Of a DNA stretch of 64,000 nt, positions 17,500 to 26,499 are shown piece by piece. Source of the stretch: Desulfomonile tiedjei DSM 6799 (GTDB lineage Bacteria > Desulfobacterota > Desulfomonilia > Desulfomonilales > Desulfomonilaceae). The DNA lies in the NCBI RefSeq assembly GCF_000266945.1, contig NC_018025.1:1984001-2048000 (forward strand), written 5' to 3'. The stretch's first letter is position 1; every line of letters starts with the position of its first letter. A program made the translations under genes and the position numbers. The notes beneath the pieces are model-generated. The model was not told the origin of the DNA. It did not search any database and saw only the letters and a list, made by a program, of their open reading frames with translations.

Positions 17500-18501
17500 A
17501 TGTTAGGAAACTATCCGAAATTCGTGTTTGTACTCGCTCTTTTTGTGACAGTGATCGCTACTGTCGCGTGGGCCGAATCCTCGCCTACTGATTACGATCC
17601 TTGTATCGGCGCACGTCTTGATTGCCCCCCGGGAGCCAAAGGCATCACCAAAGTGAAGCCGACGACTCCTGAAGCGATTAAGGTCAGACCCTACCCCGGG
17701 GTGACTTCAAGGTTCGAGGCGCTTTCAAGGCTTAATCCGATGAACTGGTGGGCAGACTGCTTCTTACCCACACCAGCGAAAGGCCAGTTTATGGTCGGTC
17801 CCAAGGTGACCTTTGCAAGAATCCAGGGTGAAGTACGCCGCGGGCTTGATGTGGCGGGACTCCAAAGCTCCCTGGTGGACTTCGACGATCATCTGGGCCT
17901 GAAAAAAAGCGGTAACATAGTGTGGTCTGTGGATGCACTCTATCAGTTCAGACCCCGCTGGGGAATTCGGTACTCCTTCACTCCTATTTTTCAGGAAGCC
18001 ACGAGCTTCCCGAGAACCTCTTTCAACTTCATGGGGACCACCTTTGCGTCGGCAACTGAAGTGCGGTCAAAATGGGATCATGTGGAGCATCGAGCGGGAA
18101 TTTACTTTAACCTGAGCCAGACTCAGCACAGTCTTACCAACCTGTATGCGGACTGGCTGAATGTGCAGGACAAGCTGTCCATCGGAACCGGCGTAACCTC
18201 GCCCGTGGTATGGAACGATACCAAGAATATGGCGGTAACCGGACTCGAATTCAGCAGATGTCTCAAGAATTTTCACGGCAATACCCTGGCTTTCAGCGGC
18301 AAAGGCGGCATCGCCTTCCTGAATGACAGCATCGGCTATGAAGCTGAAGTAGGGCTGAGCTATCTGATACCGATTAAGACAGGACGTTTCGGCATCGTCC
18401 AAGGTGGGTATCGGTACTCTCATTTGAAAAAGGACAAACAGGCCGAGGTATTCGGCACCACCATAGACGGAGCCTTCCTCCAGGTCGGCTTCCTCTTCTA
18501 A
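17500..18501 (+). CDS. Predicted outer-membrane beta-barrel protein
   Basis: 333-residue protein with a signal peptide (LGNYPKFVFVLALFVTVIAT, cleavage near VAWA at about 25). A Pro/Lys-rich linker (about 30-75) precedes a barrel of alternating hydrophobic and polar residues, with terminal Phe. FMVGPKVTFARIQGEVRRGL resembles the first strand of a small porin-like barrel. The C-terminal 40 residues resemble those of the protein at 2777-3529. GAGGGAGG lies just upstream of the start. Function unknown; it may be a structural or transport barrel. Confidence 0.7.
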   Translation: MLGNYPKFVFVLALFVTVIATVAWAESSPTDYDPCIGARLDCPPGAKGITKVKPTTPEAIKVRPYPGVTSRFEALSRLNPMNWWADCFLPTPAKGQFMVGPKVTFARIQGEVRRGLDVAGLQSSLVDFDDHLGLKKSGNIVWSVDALYQFRPRWGIRYSFTPIFQEATSFPRTSFNFMGTTFASATEVRSKWDHVEHRAGIYFNLSQTQHSLTNLYADWLNVQDKLSIGTGVTSPVVWNDTKNMAVTGLEFSRCLKNFHGNTLAFSGKGGIAFLNDSIGYEAEVGLSYLIPIKTGRFGIVQGGYRYSHLKKDKQAEVFGTTIDGAFLQVGFLF

Positions 18502-18534
18502 CCCCCGGTTGCCGGATACCCTTTCTCCCCCCGC

Positions 18535-18568
18535 ATAAAGCTCGGCCGATTCGTCGGACGAGCTTTAT
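18535..18568. terminator. Bidirectional terminator
   Basis: ATAAAGCTCG (18535-18544) pairs with CGAGCTTTAT (18559-18568) around a GC-rich loop, between two convergent genes. The A and T tracts at the outer ends of the stem suit both directions. Confidence 0.7.
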
Positions 18569-18596
18569 CGTTCACCGGTAGATGAACATGTCTCTG

Positions 18597-19700
18597 CTAG
18601 ATCGCATCCTCAGGTAATTTTCCTCCGGCCTTCTTGAATTCCCGATAGCATGCGTCCGGGCTCGGATGCCAGGCATCCCCAAGAATTGCATGTGCGGCAG
18701 CAGGACAGTTGCCGGTACAGAAATTTACGTACTCGCAGCCGTAGCAGAACTCAAAATCTCCCAGAGAGATCTCCTGCCGCTTGCGAAAACGCCTCAGTTC
18801 CGGATGTGTCTGCCAGATTTCCTTGAGATCGTCTTCATTGATCCGCCCAAGCTCGATATCCGGGAGTTGAGGGCAGGGCACGATAACACCATCGGCACGC
18901 ACGGCCAGTTTCGATTCAGTGCCTCCACATCCTGTCAGAAATCCTCCACCGTGAATGTTGCCTGCATTTCCCGCTGCCGCTTGCTCCATCCCGCGCCAGA
19001 GGCGAGCTTCCGCAAGCGGTCCAGCCTGGGCCGATATTCTGCCGTCATATTTCCTGGAGAGCTCCATCAGCTTTATCATAGCAATCGAGCGTTCCGCTGC
19101 GGAAAGTTGAACCTGTTCTGAATTCTTCCTACAGAGTCCGAAATAGGATGCCGAATTCGTGGAGAATTCGGGTAACCCCAACTCCTCCAGCAAAAATTCA
19201 GCTATTCTCTCCAGCTCGTGCACGTTTTGACGATGGATAGTAACGCGTACGACCGCCTGAATTCCGTGTTTCAGAAGAAACTGCAGCCCGCGCAACGCAC
19301 GGACGAAATTGCCTTCACCCCTGAATGCATCGTGGGTTGTCGGTATGGAACCGTCAATGGAAACCTGCACTGAATTACACCGGCGGGAGGCTTTCAAAAA
19401 GGACGCTATTTCATCGGTGATCAGGGTTCCGTTGGAAAGAATGGAATAACGCATGCGATTCTTTACGATTCCATCCACCAATTCGAAAAAATCCGAGCGA
19501 ACGAACGGTTCGCCGCCCTGAAGACAGACGTCTATGACGCTGCACCGGTTGAGTTCTTCAAAAAACGTGAGCCATTCTGAAGTGGGTAAATCGTCGGCAA
19601 CGTCACCGGCACTGGAGAAATGTGAACAGTACGCGCATCGCAAATTGCAGCGACCCGTTATGGACAGGTCCATCGATCGCGGGGTTTGCATCAGTTTCAT
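18597..19700 (-). CDS. Radical SAM protein with SPASM domain
   Basis: 367-residue radical SAM enzyme. The Fe4S4 motif CxxxCxxC is Cys18, Cys22 and Cys25 (GRCNLRCAYC), followed by QGGEPF. The C-terminal third has the SPASM cysteines (CGGTESK, VPCPQ, CYGCEYVNFCTGNCPAA, DACY), which would hold extra Fe-S clusters. Such enzymes modify peptides or proteins (sactipeptide, PQQ or mycofactocin type) or act as sulfatase maturases. No sulfatase and no small precursor peptide was found within 500 bases, so the substrate is unknown. It is monocistronic and convergent with the outer-membrane protein gene. Confidence 0.88.
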   Translation of the reverse strand: MKLMQTPRSMDLSITGRCNLRCAYCSHFSSAGDVADDLPTSEWLTFFEELNRCSVIDVCLQGGEPFVRSDFFELVDGIVKNRMRYSILSNGTLITDEIASFLKASRRCNSVQVSIDGSIPTTHDAFRGEGNFVRALRGLQFLLKHGIQAVVRVTIHRQNVHELERIAEFLLEELGLPEFSTNSASYFGLCRKNSEQVQLSAAERSIAMIKLMELSRKYDGRISAQAGPLAEARLWRGMEQAAAGNAGNIHGGGFLTGCGGTESKLAVRADGVIVPCPQLPDIELGRINEDDLKEIWQTHPELRRFRKRQEISLGDFEFCYGCEYVNFCTGNCPAAAHAILGDAWHPSPDACYREFKKAGGKLPEDAI

Positions 19701-19862
19701 GGGATTGATCGCATTAATTTTACGGAATTATAGTGGTTTAAGACGATCTTGCTTTTTGCATTCTCATCGTCCCTTTTGACATACGATTATTTGGGCTTAT
19801 ACACTTTTCGTGGGATATTTCAAAAGGTTGTCTTCTTGCGATTCTAAAAATCCCCTTTGTGA

Positions 19863-21296
19863 TTAAGCACTCGTCACGCCCAGAAGGGGATGCCGGCTGC
19901 CGCTGTTTCCGGACCTTGCCTCGGAGATATTCAGTCTTTCCAGGAGTGCACGCAAACCCATTGCTGCATCCTCGGGTTGAACGTACGTGGGGATTCCCGC
20001 CTCATGGAGCCTCTTGCGATCCGGCTCGATTTTGCGGATCGTACCAATGAAGCATGCCACAATAGGCTTGGGAAAGCGATGTGCTAGCTCAATGAGTTCC
20101 TCAGAAGGATACACCCAATTCTTGTGTTCGCAAAATATTGCCAGGAGCGCGTCTACGGAATCGTCCATGAGAATTGCTTCTGCTATGTCGTGAAACGGTT
20201 TCGTCAGGAATGCTCCAGCAGCACCGTCCACTGGATTTTTGTGTACAACCGGAACGCTCGGCCCGAGAATCCCTGCTATTCTTTCCAGGGTAGACGCAGC
20301 CAATTCGGACAGAACGCACCCCGGTTCTTTCATGAGCACATCCCACGCGACGATGCTGGGGCCCGCAGTATGAGTGAAAATAGCAATCCTCTTTCCTAAA
20401 GGAATTCTCCCAATCGCAAGCGCCTTGCAGAGAGCAATCATCTCCCATACTGAGGAGACCGTTCTTGCTCCTGCTTGTTGAAGAGCGCCTTCCCAGATAC
20501 GCATCTCTCCTGCTGCCGCACCGGTGTGAGTCACTGTCACACGGTCCGCATCACTGCCAAGACCTCCCTTGTACACCAAAACAGGTTTGTGCGGTGTGGT
20601 TTCGGCGATTTGTTTCATGAGGGCACGGGGGTCGGATGTTCCTTCAGTGAATAATCCGATCACCCGGGTGTCAGGATCGTCTTTCAAGTATTCGATAAGC
20701 GTGTGAAATTCGAGATTCAAGCGGTTTCCCACACCAATCCATTTGGCTATACCAAGACCTTCGTCGTCAGCGCGACCTTTGAATCCAAGGCCTATTCCGC
20801 CACTCTGGCTGAGAAAGGAGACGTATCCGGGATTGAGAACACGCGGATAAAAGGTCACATTGAGTTTTGCCCTGGCATTCAGGAATCCAAGGGTATTCGG
20901 CCCCACAATGGGCATGTCTCCCGCTGCTTGTTGCAGCTTTGCCTGAAGCTCGAGCCCATGCGCGCCCATTTCGGCATAACCGCCTGCAACAAGGCTTGCT
21001 CCGCCAACTCCCATGTCTCGTAGCCTGGCAGCAATGTCCACGCTGGAATGCTGATTCAGCGCGATTACTGCGAGATCCGGGACTTCGGGGAGATCTTCGA
21101 GTTTTTTGAACACCTTGTAACCCAGAATACTCTCGTGTCTGGGATGCACAGGGTAGACGTTGCCCGGAAATTCCCCGGTAACAATGCTGTCCATAATTGC
21201 ATGGCCCACTTTATCGGGAGTGTCTCCTGCTCCGATTACCGCGATGGACCGCGGAGCGAACATTCTGTCAAGCCGCATTCGAAGAGACTCGTGCAT
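19863..21296 (-). CDS. CoA-binding, acetyl-CoA synthetase (ADP-forming) alpha-type protein
   Basis: 477 residues from ATG 21296 (AAAGGA just upstream; the open frame continues to 21428, but that part overlaps the kinase gene). The N-terminal CoA-binding Rossmann domain has APRSIAVIGAGDTPDKVGHAI; ligase CoA domains follow, with SQSGGIGLGF and THTGAAAGE, whose His matches the phospho-histidine of NDP-forming acyl-CoA synthetases. The beta-type ATP-grasp domain is missing, so it either pairs with a subunit encoded elsewhere or has another role. It sits 28 bases downstream of a histidine kinase gene on the same strand. Confidence 0.82.
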   Translation of the reverse strand: MHESLRMRLDRMFAPRSIAVIGAGDTPDKVGHAIMDSIVTGEFPGNVYPVHPRHESILGYKVFKKLEDLPEVPDLAVIALNQHSSVDIAARLRDMGVGGASLVAGGYAEMGAHGLELQAKLQQAAGDMPIVGPNTLGFLNARAKLNVTFYPRVLNPGYVSFLSQSGGIGLGFKGRADDEGLGIAKWIGVGNRLNLEFHTLIEYLKDDPDTRVIGLFTEGTSDPRALMKQIAETTPHKPVLVYKGGLGSDADRVTVTHTGAAAGEMRIWEGALQQAGARTVSSVWEMIALCKALAIGRIPLGKRIAIFTHTAGPSIVAWDVLMKEPGCVLSELAASTLERIAGILGPSVPVVHKNPVDGAAGAFLTKPFHDIAEAILMDDSVDALLAIFCEHKNWVYPSEELIELAHRFPKPIVACFIGTIRKIEPDRKRLHEAGIPTYVQPEDAAMGLRALLERLNISEARSGNSGSRHPLLGVTSA

Positions 21297-21324
21297 ATGG
21301 ATTCCTTTTACGGCAACGATTTGA

Positions 21325-22518
21325 TTATCCCTGCGATGAGATCGAAGGAAAAAGTACGCCGAACGTCGTTCCTCCAGAGGCTTTGCAGTCCCGGATTCCC
21401 GATATATGGGAGCAGAGTGAAATATCACCCGGACAATGATCGCCGTCCTCAGGAATGTAGCGACACCTGGCGCTTGAAAAAGAAATCTGAAAGAGACTCG
21501 CTTCGGCCAAAGTCTTCAACCGCAGCAGTTCGAGCCCTTTTCCACCGGCATTGAAGTCGTACGGTCGTTTGCTGGAATAGTCATCCGTGATTTGCGTGTT
21601 ATGAAACCCGTCAAATATGAATTCCCGGTCACCGATGGCAATTCCCACTCCCCAGTCTTGCACCGTTAGGCTCATGCCGCCGGTCACGCGTTCGGCTGTC
21701 ACAAGTATTTCTCCTCCGTTGGGAACCGCTTCCACGGAGTTTTTCACCAGAGTCTTAATGACAGTGACCAGCAGCGAGCGATCCAGCACAACCTGCAAGT
21801 CGGACCCTATGCACGTGCCGATTGTAACGCTCCGATGAAGGAAGTGGAGACGTAATTCCGCGAGAATCTCTTCGATAGTGCTCCGGACTTGGATAGTTTG
21901 CGGATCGATTACCGGTGGATTGAAGATTTCTTCGATGATACCGGAGAGTTCAGCGAGGCGCTTGATATTTCGTTCAACGCGGGCAAAGGCTTTTTGTTGC
22001 TTTTCCGTCGATCTTTCATCCGCTGCCAACGTTCCGACGGATGCAGTAATTATCGCAAGGGGAGTTCTCAGTTCGTGTGAAAGATGATTCACGGCTCTGC
22101 GTTTCATCTGCTCCAGGGATTTCAACGCGGTTACATCCCTGAATACCACGACAACGTTCTGTAAGTCCGGAACACATACATCATAATCGAGAAAGGACGG
22201 AGCAAGCGATAGATAGACAACTTGCCCGTCTGCACGAGTATATTCAACGTCAGGGTGCAACTGCCTCTTACCGGATTGGACTGCGTGCATGAAGGTATCT
22301 GCAAATTCACTATTCCGTGGATCGCTGAAGACTTCGTAGAACTGTCGTCCCACGAGATCTTCTTGCTCGAACCCAAGAATTTTCAGAGCTGCGGGATTGG
22401 TAGTATGTATCTTTCCGGTACACTCCAGAGTGATGACCCCTTCGTTCATGCTTTTCAGAATAATTTTTTCGATGGGATCGGGAACGAAGCGAGAATCCTG
22501 AGAGGGATCGGAACTCAT
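21325..22518 (-). CDS. PAS-domain sensor histidine kinase with a C-terminal cysteine cluster
   Basis: 397 residues from ATG 22518 (GAGGTAAGC upstream). A PAS domain (about 15-125) is followed by HisKA with the phospho-acceptor in NHLSHELRTPLAII (about 150) and an HATPase domain with N box (KTLVKNSVEAVPNGG) and G1 box (VQDWGVGIA). There are no membrane segments, so it senses a cytoplasmic cue. The end of the ATPase domain is unusual: four cysteines (about 352, 362, 369, 378) with an RYIP...CPG motif lie between the G2-like GGKGLELL and the final SGGTTF strand. No response regulator gene is adjacent; the next gene is the CoA-binding protein. Confidence 0.88.
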   Translation of the reverse strand: MSSDPSQDSRFVPDPIEKIILKSMNEGVITLECTGKIHTTNPAALKILGFEQEDLVGRQFYEVFSDPRNSEFADTFMHAVQSGKRQLHPDVEYTRADGQVVYLSLAPSFLDYDVCVPDLQNVVVVFRDVTALKSLEQMKRRAVNHLSHELRTPLAIITASVGTLAADERSTEKQQKAFARVERNIKRLAELSGIIEEIFNPPVIDPQTIQVRSTIEEILAELRLHFLHRSVTIGTCIGSDLQVVLDRSLLVTVIKTLVKNSVEAVPNGGEILVTAERVTGGMSLTVQDWGVGIAIGDREFIFDGFHNTQITDDYSSKRPYDFNAGGKGLELLRLKTLAEASLFQISFSSARCRYIPEDGDHCPGDISLCSHISGIRDCKASGGTTFGVLFPSISSQG

Positions 22519-22760
22519 GCTTACCTCGTTGTCGGCAGATAGGTTGGGCCGGATCTTAAAAATAGCAGAAAACACATCTCCTTCCTATGGTTTCGTTCGA
22601 TTCTTGATGAAGTAGAGAGAAATTGAACGCCGGAACACTTGCGTACCCGTGGGGAAAGGGTTACCTATAACGAAGAATGCCTTGGGTATGCACATATAGG
22701 CATCCAGAACGCGTTTTGCCGCGAGAAATCGCGTCCGGAGCGCAACCGAGGAGGTTATCT

Positions 22761-23042
22761 ATGGAGAAGGGGCCCGAATGTCCGCATTGCGGCGAAAAAA
22801 TGGATCCTATTGAGACTCCCTTGGAGTCGTCATGGGGCGGAGAAATCCACTATGTGTGTTTCAACGACGAGTGCTGCTATTTCAAAGATAGCTGGCAGTT
22901 CCTTGAAAACCAAGGGGTAACCGGCACAGGTTATCGGTGCCGCATGGATCCCAGAGGTGCGTGTGGACCCCTTGCAGTCTGGTCTTCGGACGCAATCAAG
23001 AATCGAATCTGCAGTGATGTAGAAGGCAGCACAGAGAAATAG
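22761..23042 (+). CDS. Small cysteine-rich zinc-ribbon protein (Ogr/Delta-like)
   Basis: 93 residues from ATG 22761, preceded by GAGGAGG at a good distance. Cys pairs at about 7 and 10 (CPHCGEKM) and at about 33, 38 and 39 (YVCFNDECCYF) suggest one zinc ribbon; more Cys are at about 60, 68 and 84. Phage Ogr/Delta proteins have such a finger and activate transcription, but the likeness is limited to the metal site. The open frame extends further upstream without a better start. It is divergent from the kinase gene and ends in a clear terminator. Confidence 0.65.
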   Translation: MEKGPECPHCGEKMDPIETPLESSWGGEIHYVCFNDECCYFKDSWQFLENQGVTGTGYRCRMDPRGACGPLAVWSSDAIKNRICSDVEGSTEK

Positions 23043-23048
23043 CGTAAT

Positions 23049-23082
23049 CGACCGGTCACCCCCTGCCGGTCGTTTTTATTTT
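23049..23082 (+). terminator. Rho-independent terminator
   Basis: CGACCGG (23049-23055) and CCGGTCG (23066-23072) form a hairpin followed directly by TTTTTATTTT, 7 bases after the zinc-protein stop. Confidence 0.85.
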
Positions 23083-23195
23083 GAACCGACAAACCGCGGT
23101 CGGTTGATGATAAATACTGCTCCCTTGGAATTCCGAGCGATCCGGTTTATGCTGTATGGGCAAGAGTAAATAAATAAAATGACCAGGCTTGTATT

Positions 23196-23696
23196 ATGCC
23201 CCAGAATCAGCTTCTTTCGTTTTCCACAAAGTTACTGTTGATTGGTGCGCTCGGTCTCTTCCTCCTTATTTTCTCGCTGGAATCAAGTGCACACGCACTG
23301 GAGAAGAAATCTGAGCGGATGAGCTTGTTTGAAGTGCCCACCACGGGCAAGATCATGGACGTGGAGTTTCGACCGGAATTCGACGAATGGTGGGTAAAGT
23401 GCCGCGAAGGGGAGAACATCTCGGTGTATACGTTCGACAGGAGAGCCAATAAATGGGGACGGGTTCAATTCATGCCCAGGAAAGCGGACGCCAAAACGCA
23501 CGTAGAAGAGCCTGAAAAGCCCGCAATTCCGCAAAGTGCCCCGGCTCCCAAGCCCCCCGAACCGGTGAAACCACCTGAAACCAAGCCTGAACCCACAAAA
23601 CCGCCGGAACAGAAAAAAACCGAGACCCGATGGTGGGATCCGCTCAATGTATTTAAAGGTGGAGAAAGACTTATCAAGTCTCTTGAAGGGAAGTAA
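23196..23696 (+). CDS. Secreted or membrane-anchored Pro-rich protein of unknown function
   Basis: 166 residues with an N-terminal hydrophobic segment (KLLLIGALGLFLLIFSL, about 12-28, then SSAHA), a compact middle region (VEFRPEFDEWWVKCREGENISVYTF) and a Pro/Lys/Glu-rich stretch (about 100-145, repeated PEPVKPPE/PEPTKPPE units) ending in RWWDPLNVFKGGERL. The Pro-rich part probably spans the periplasm or cell wall. No family is recognised. It is followed by a long perfect terminator hairpin. Confidence 0.6.
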   Translation: MPQNQLLSFSTKLLLIGALGLFLLIFSLESSAHALEKKSERMSLFEVPTTGKIMDVEFRPEFDEWWVKCREGENISVYTFDRRANKWGRVQFMPRKADAKTHVEEPEKPAIPQSAPAPKPPEPVKPPETKPEPTKPPEQKKTETRWWDPLNVFKGGERLIKSLEGK

Positions 23697-23724
23697 GTAG
23701 CTCCGGGTGAACTGGAAGAACCAC

Positions 23725-23761
23725 AAGGAGGAACTTCTCTTGAGAAGTTCCTCCTTGTTTT
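23725..23761. terminator. Strong bidirectional terminator
   Basis: A perfect 15-bp stem (23725-23739 with 23742-23756) and a tiny loop, followed by GTTTTAC, ends the Pro-rich gene and abuts the stop codon of the convergent methyltransferase gene at 23760. Confidence 0.8.
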
Positions 23762-24455
23762 ACACGCGGCAAAGAATGCAGCACCGGTTTTCGGATTCGA
23801 AGATCGGTTCCACGGATCTGAACCCTGCAGACCGGAATAGAGCCACCAGACCTTGCGTATTGGGAAACCACCAGTTGTAGCAGCGTTCTTCATGAACATG
23901 GGAGTAACCCGGGAACACGAATTCCCACAACGGCCTGTCATTCACATTTTCAGCATGCTTCATTACTGCAGATTCTATAATCGCGATATCGCGAGTAGCC
24001 GCCAATACGTTCTTCGCAGCCAGAAACGGATCGGAACAGTGGTAAATGACTCCCAGGCAAAAAACTAGATCGAATTGCTGCTCCAGCACCGGAAGCTCAT
24101 ATACACTCATCTGCCGATAATCGATATTCAGTCGGAGGACGTCTCGCACAAATTCGGCTTGTCTTAAGTATCCAGGAGACGTGTCGATTCCGAGCACGTA
24201 CTGTGCGTTCCGATTCTTAGCCGCGACACTGAAGAATCCGGCGTTGCAGCCGATGTCCAGTACACTCATTCCGGTTAGATCGAGTGGAATATGCTTGTCC
24301 AGAATCTCCCATAGCGTTTGAAGGTGCTTCACCGGCTCACGCATGGTGAAAATTCCATTGCCCAGGTCGATGCAATGGAACCATTCTTCCTCGTTTCCCA
24401 GCTCGTTTATTCTGGCAAGTATCTCTTCGGGAGATGATTTCTGTATATCAGGCAT
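23760..24455 (-). CDS. SAM-dependent methyltransferase, CmoB/DUF1698-like
   Basis: 231 residues. The SAM-binding motif I is VLDIGCNAGFFSVAA (about 64-78), followed by VLGIDTSPGYLRQA and FDLVFCLGVIYHCSDP (about 129-144). N-terminal EEWFHCIDLGNGIFT resembles the CmoB/DUF1698 group, which modifies tRNA wobble uridine from carboxy-SAM. It lacks the longer CmoB N-terminus and ends with RCCILCRV, so it may instead methylate a small molecule or a glycan. It stands alone and is convergent with the Pro-rich protein gene. Confidence 0.75.
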   Translation of the reverse strand: MPDIQKSSPEEILARINELGNEEEWFHCIDLGNGIFTMREPVKHLQTLWEILDKHIPLDLTGMSVLDIGCNAGFFSVAAKNRNAQYVLGIDTSPGYLRQAEFVRDVLRLNIDYRQMSVYELPVLEQQFDLVFCLGVIYHCSDPFLAAKNVLAATRDIAIIESAVMKHAENVNDRPLWEFVFPGYSHVHEERCYNWWFPNTQGLVALFRSAGFRSVEPIFESENRCCILCRV

Positions 24456-24976
24456 GTCGTTCCTTTCTTTTTCCGAACTGAAGCAGAAGGAGTCGGATCA
24501 CTCTCAGCCCAATACGAATTCCCTCTCGATGATTATTACAGTCCACGTTTATCCGACAAGTTAGTTGCTCTGTAAACCGATAGTACATTAGGCACATTTC
24601 ATGCCAGAAGAACAGATTTTGCCGAGTGTTTCTCTCATTGCGAGATTGACGTATAAAACCTCTGCTACCAGCAAGTAAGTTTTGCCATCACATTGTCTCA
24701 AAATATCGGAGAGAATGCAAAGCAAGTCCTTCGAAAGAAAAGGGGCAAAAAATACCCCTTTATCGAAAAGAAAAGGTGCGCGAAGTGCCCGGATTTCGTG
24801 AAGAAGAAAGGAATTCATGAGAATTCTGGATGAATGGCAAGAAAAGTATTCAGCATGAGTGGATTCGGGTATGACTGCAATTCTGAACGCGTTCGGATTT
24901 GGATTTCTTCTCTTCGCGATGAGAATCGAATATTCTGCGAACTAGGTTCTTAATGCATACGGATAAGGGATAAATC
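24456..24976. other. Intergenic region without supported genes
   Basis: 520 bases. A 76-codon minus frame at 24588-24818 lacks a ribosome site and any family likeness and is not called. No terminator, repeat or RNA is evident. Confidence 0.4.
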
Positions 24977-26464
24977 ATGCTAACTCGAGGAAGTGGTATA
25001 CTCATTCATATAACATCTCTGCCGTCCCGCTTCGGAATAGGCGATCTTGGGCCATGGGCGTATAAATTCGTAGACTTCTTGGCTGAAAGTAGACAGAGTT
25101 TCTGGCAGATACTACCTCTGACAGTCACCAACCCGGGCCACCATTCTCCCTATAACAGCCCGTCCGCATTCGCGTGCAATCCGCTCCTGATCAGTCCGGA
25201 ATTTCTCGTGAGAGACGGATATGTATCGAACGACGATTTGGGAACACCGAATTTTCGGAACGATCAGGTGGACTATTCCGCTGTCGAGCAATACAAAATT
25301 GGCTTGCTCTGGAAGGCCTTTTGGACATTCAAGAAAAAGACCGATTATGAATATGAGCTCTTTATCGAGAAGAACCGGATATGGCTTGATGATTTTGCCT
25401 TATTCATGGCTTACAAAAAGCGGGTCGACAACAGGGGCTGGAACGAATGGCCGTACGAAATCCGCGATCGTCATCCTGAAGCGCTCAAAGCCATCGCGAG
25501 AGACCTGAGCCAATATGTGGAAATGGAAAAGTTCGTTCAGTTCATATTCCACAAGCAATGGACCGCGCTTTCCGAATACTGTAAAGAGAAAAGCATCCAG
25601 TTGATCGGCGACATTCCGATCTATGTCGATTTCGACAGTGCTGATGTCTGGTGCCATCCGCAATATTTCAAGCTGGATGAGAACAAGAAACCGTACGCGG
25701 TGGGAGGCGTTCCTCCCGATTACTTCAGCGAGACCGGTCAACTCTGGGGAGTTCCCATATATCAATGGGGTACTCTCGAGCATGACGGCTTCAAATGGTG
25801 GATTCAACGTCTCGAGCGCAACCTGAGCCTTTGCCAGTTTCTCAGGATCGATCATTTCAGAGGATTAGTGGGATACTGGGAGGTGCCGGCCCACGAACAA
25901 ACGGCAATCAACGGCAGGTGGATCGAGGGGCCTGCCGAACGATTCTTCAAGGCAGTGCTCAAGAAATTCCCCAAAATTCCACTTGTTGCAGAGGACCTTG
26001 GTATTATTACTCCAGACGTTCGCGAGGTGATGCGGACATTCGAATTACCCGGTATGAAAGTGCTGCTGTTTTCCTTTGGCGACGACCAGCCCACAAATCC
26101 ATACACAGTACACAATTTCGAGAAAAACTACATTGCGTACACCGGGACTCACGATACCAATACGATTCGGGGGTGGTTCGACCATGAAGCTTCTCCCGAG
26201 CAAAAGCAGCGAGTCTGGGAGTATCTGGGACGGAACGAGGCACCCGACGAGTTGCACTGGGATATGATACGACTGATAATGATGTCTGTTGCTGCGGTGT
26301 CCATGTTTCCCATGCAGGATGTGCTCGGGTTGGGGAACGAATCCCGGATGAATTTTCCTTCGGTCAAAGAGGGCAATTGGCGCTGGAGGCTCCTTCCGGA
26401 GCAGCTAACCCCTGAGCTTACGAAAAAGCTTGCTCGCCTGTCGGTACTCTATGGGAGAGCATGA
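24977..26464 (+). CDS. malQ: 4-alpha-glucanotransferase (amylomaltase, GH77)
   Basis: 495-residue GH77 enzyme. Typical blocks: RGSGILIHITSLPSRFGIGDLG at the N-terminus (in two segments), WQILPLTVTNPGHHSPYNS, IQLIGDIPIYVDFDSADVW, the nucleophile Asp in LRIDHFRG (about 289-296), the acid/base Glu in VAEDLG (about 336-341) and YTGTHDTNT with the third Asp (about 391). It disproportionates maltodextrins in glycogen or starch metabolism in the cytoplasm. No other glycogen gene is nearby. AAGGG lies 8 bases before ATG 24977. Confidence 0.96.
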   Translation: MLTRGSGILIHITSLPSRFGIGDLGPWAYKFVDFLAESRQSFWQILPLTVTNPGHHSPYNSPSAFACNPLLISPEFLVRDGYVSNDDLGTPNFRNDQVDYSAVEQYKIGLLWKAFWTFKKKTDYEYELFIEKNRIWLDDFALFMAYKKRVDNRGWNEWPYEIRDRHPEALKAIARDLSQYVEMEKFVQFIFHKQWTALSEYCKEKSIQLIGDIPIYVDFDSADVWCHPQYFKLDENKKPYAVGGVPPDYFSETGQLWGVPIYQWGTLEHDGFKWWIQRLERNLSLCQFLRIDHFRGLVGYWEVPAHEQTAINGRWIEGPAERFFKAVLKKFPKIPLVAEDLGIITPDVREVMRTFELPGMKVLLFSFGDDQPTNPYTVHNFEKNYIAYTGTHDTNTIRGWFDHEASPEQKQRVWEYLGRNEAPDELHWDMIRLIMMSVAAVSMFPMQDVLGLGNESRMNFPSVKEGNWRWRLLPEQLTPELTKKLARLSVLYGRA

Positions 26465-26499
26465 AAAGATTGCCACAAATATTCTGAGGTTTAGCAGAC

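Noticed and set aside
24588-24818. 76-codon minus-strand frame in the gap before malQ
   Set aside because: No ribosome site, no motif, and unlike a secreted or helical protein.
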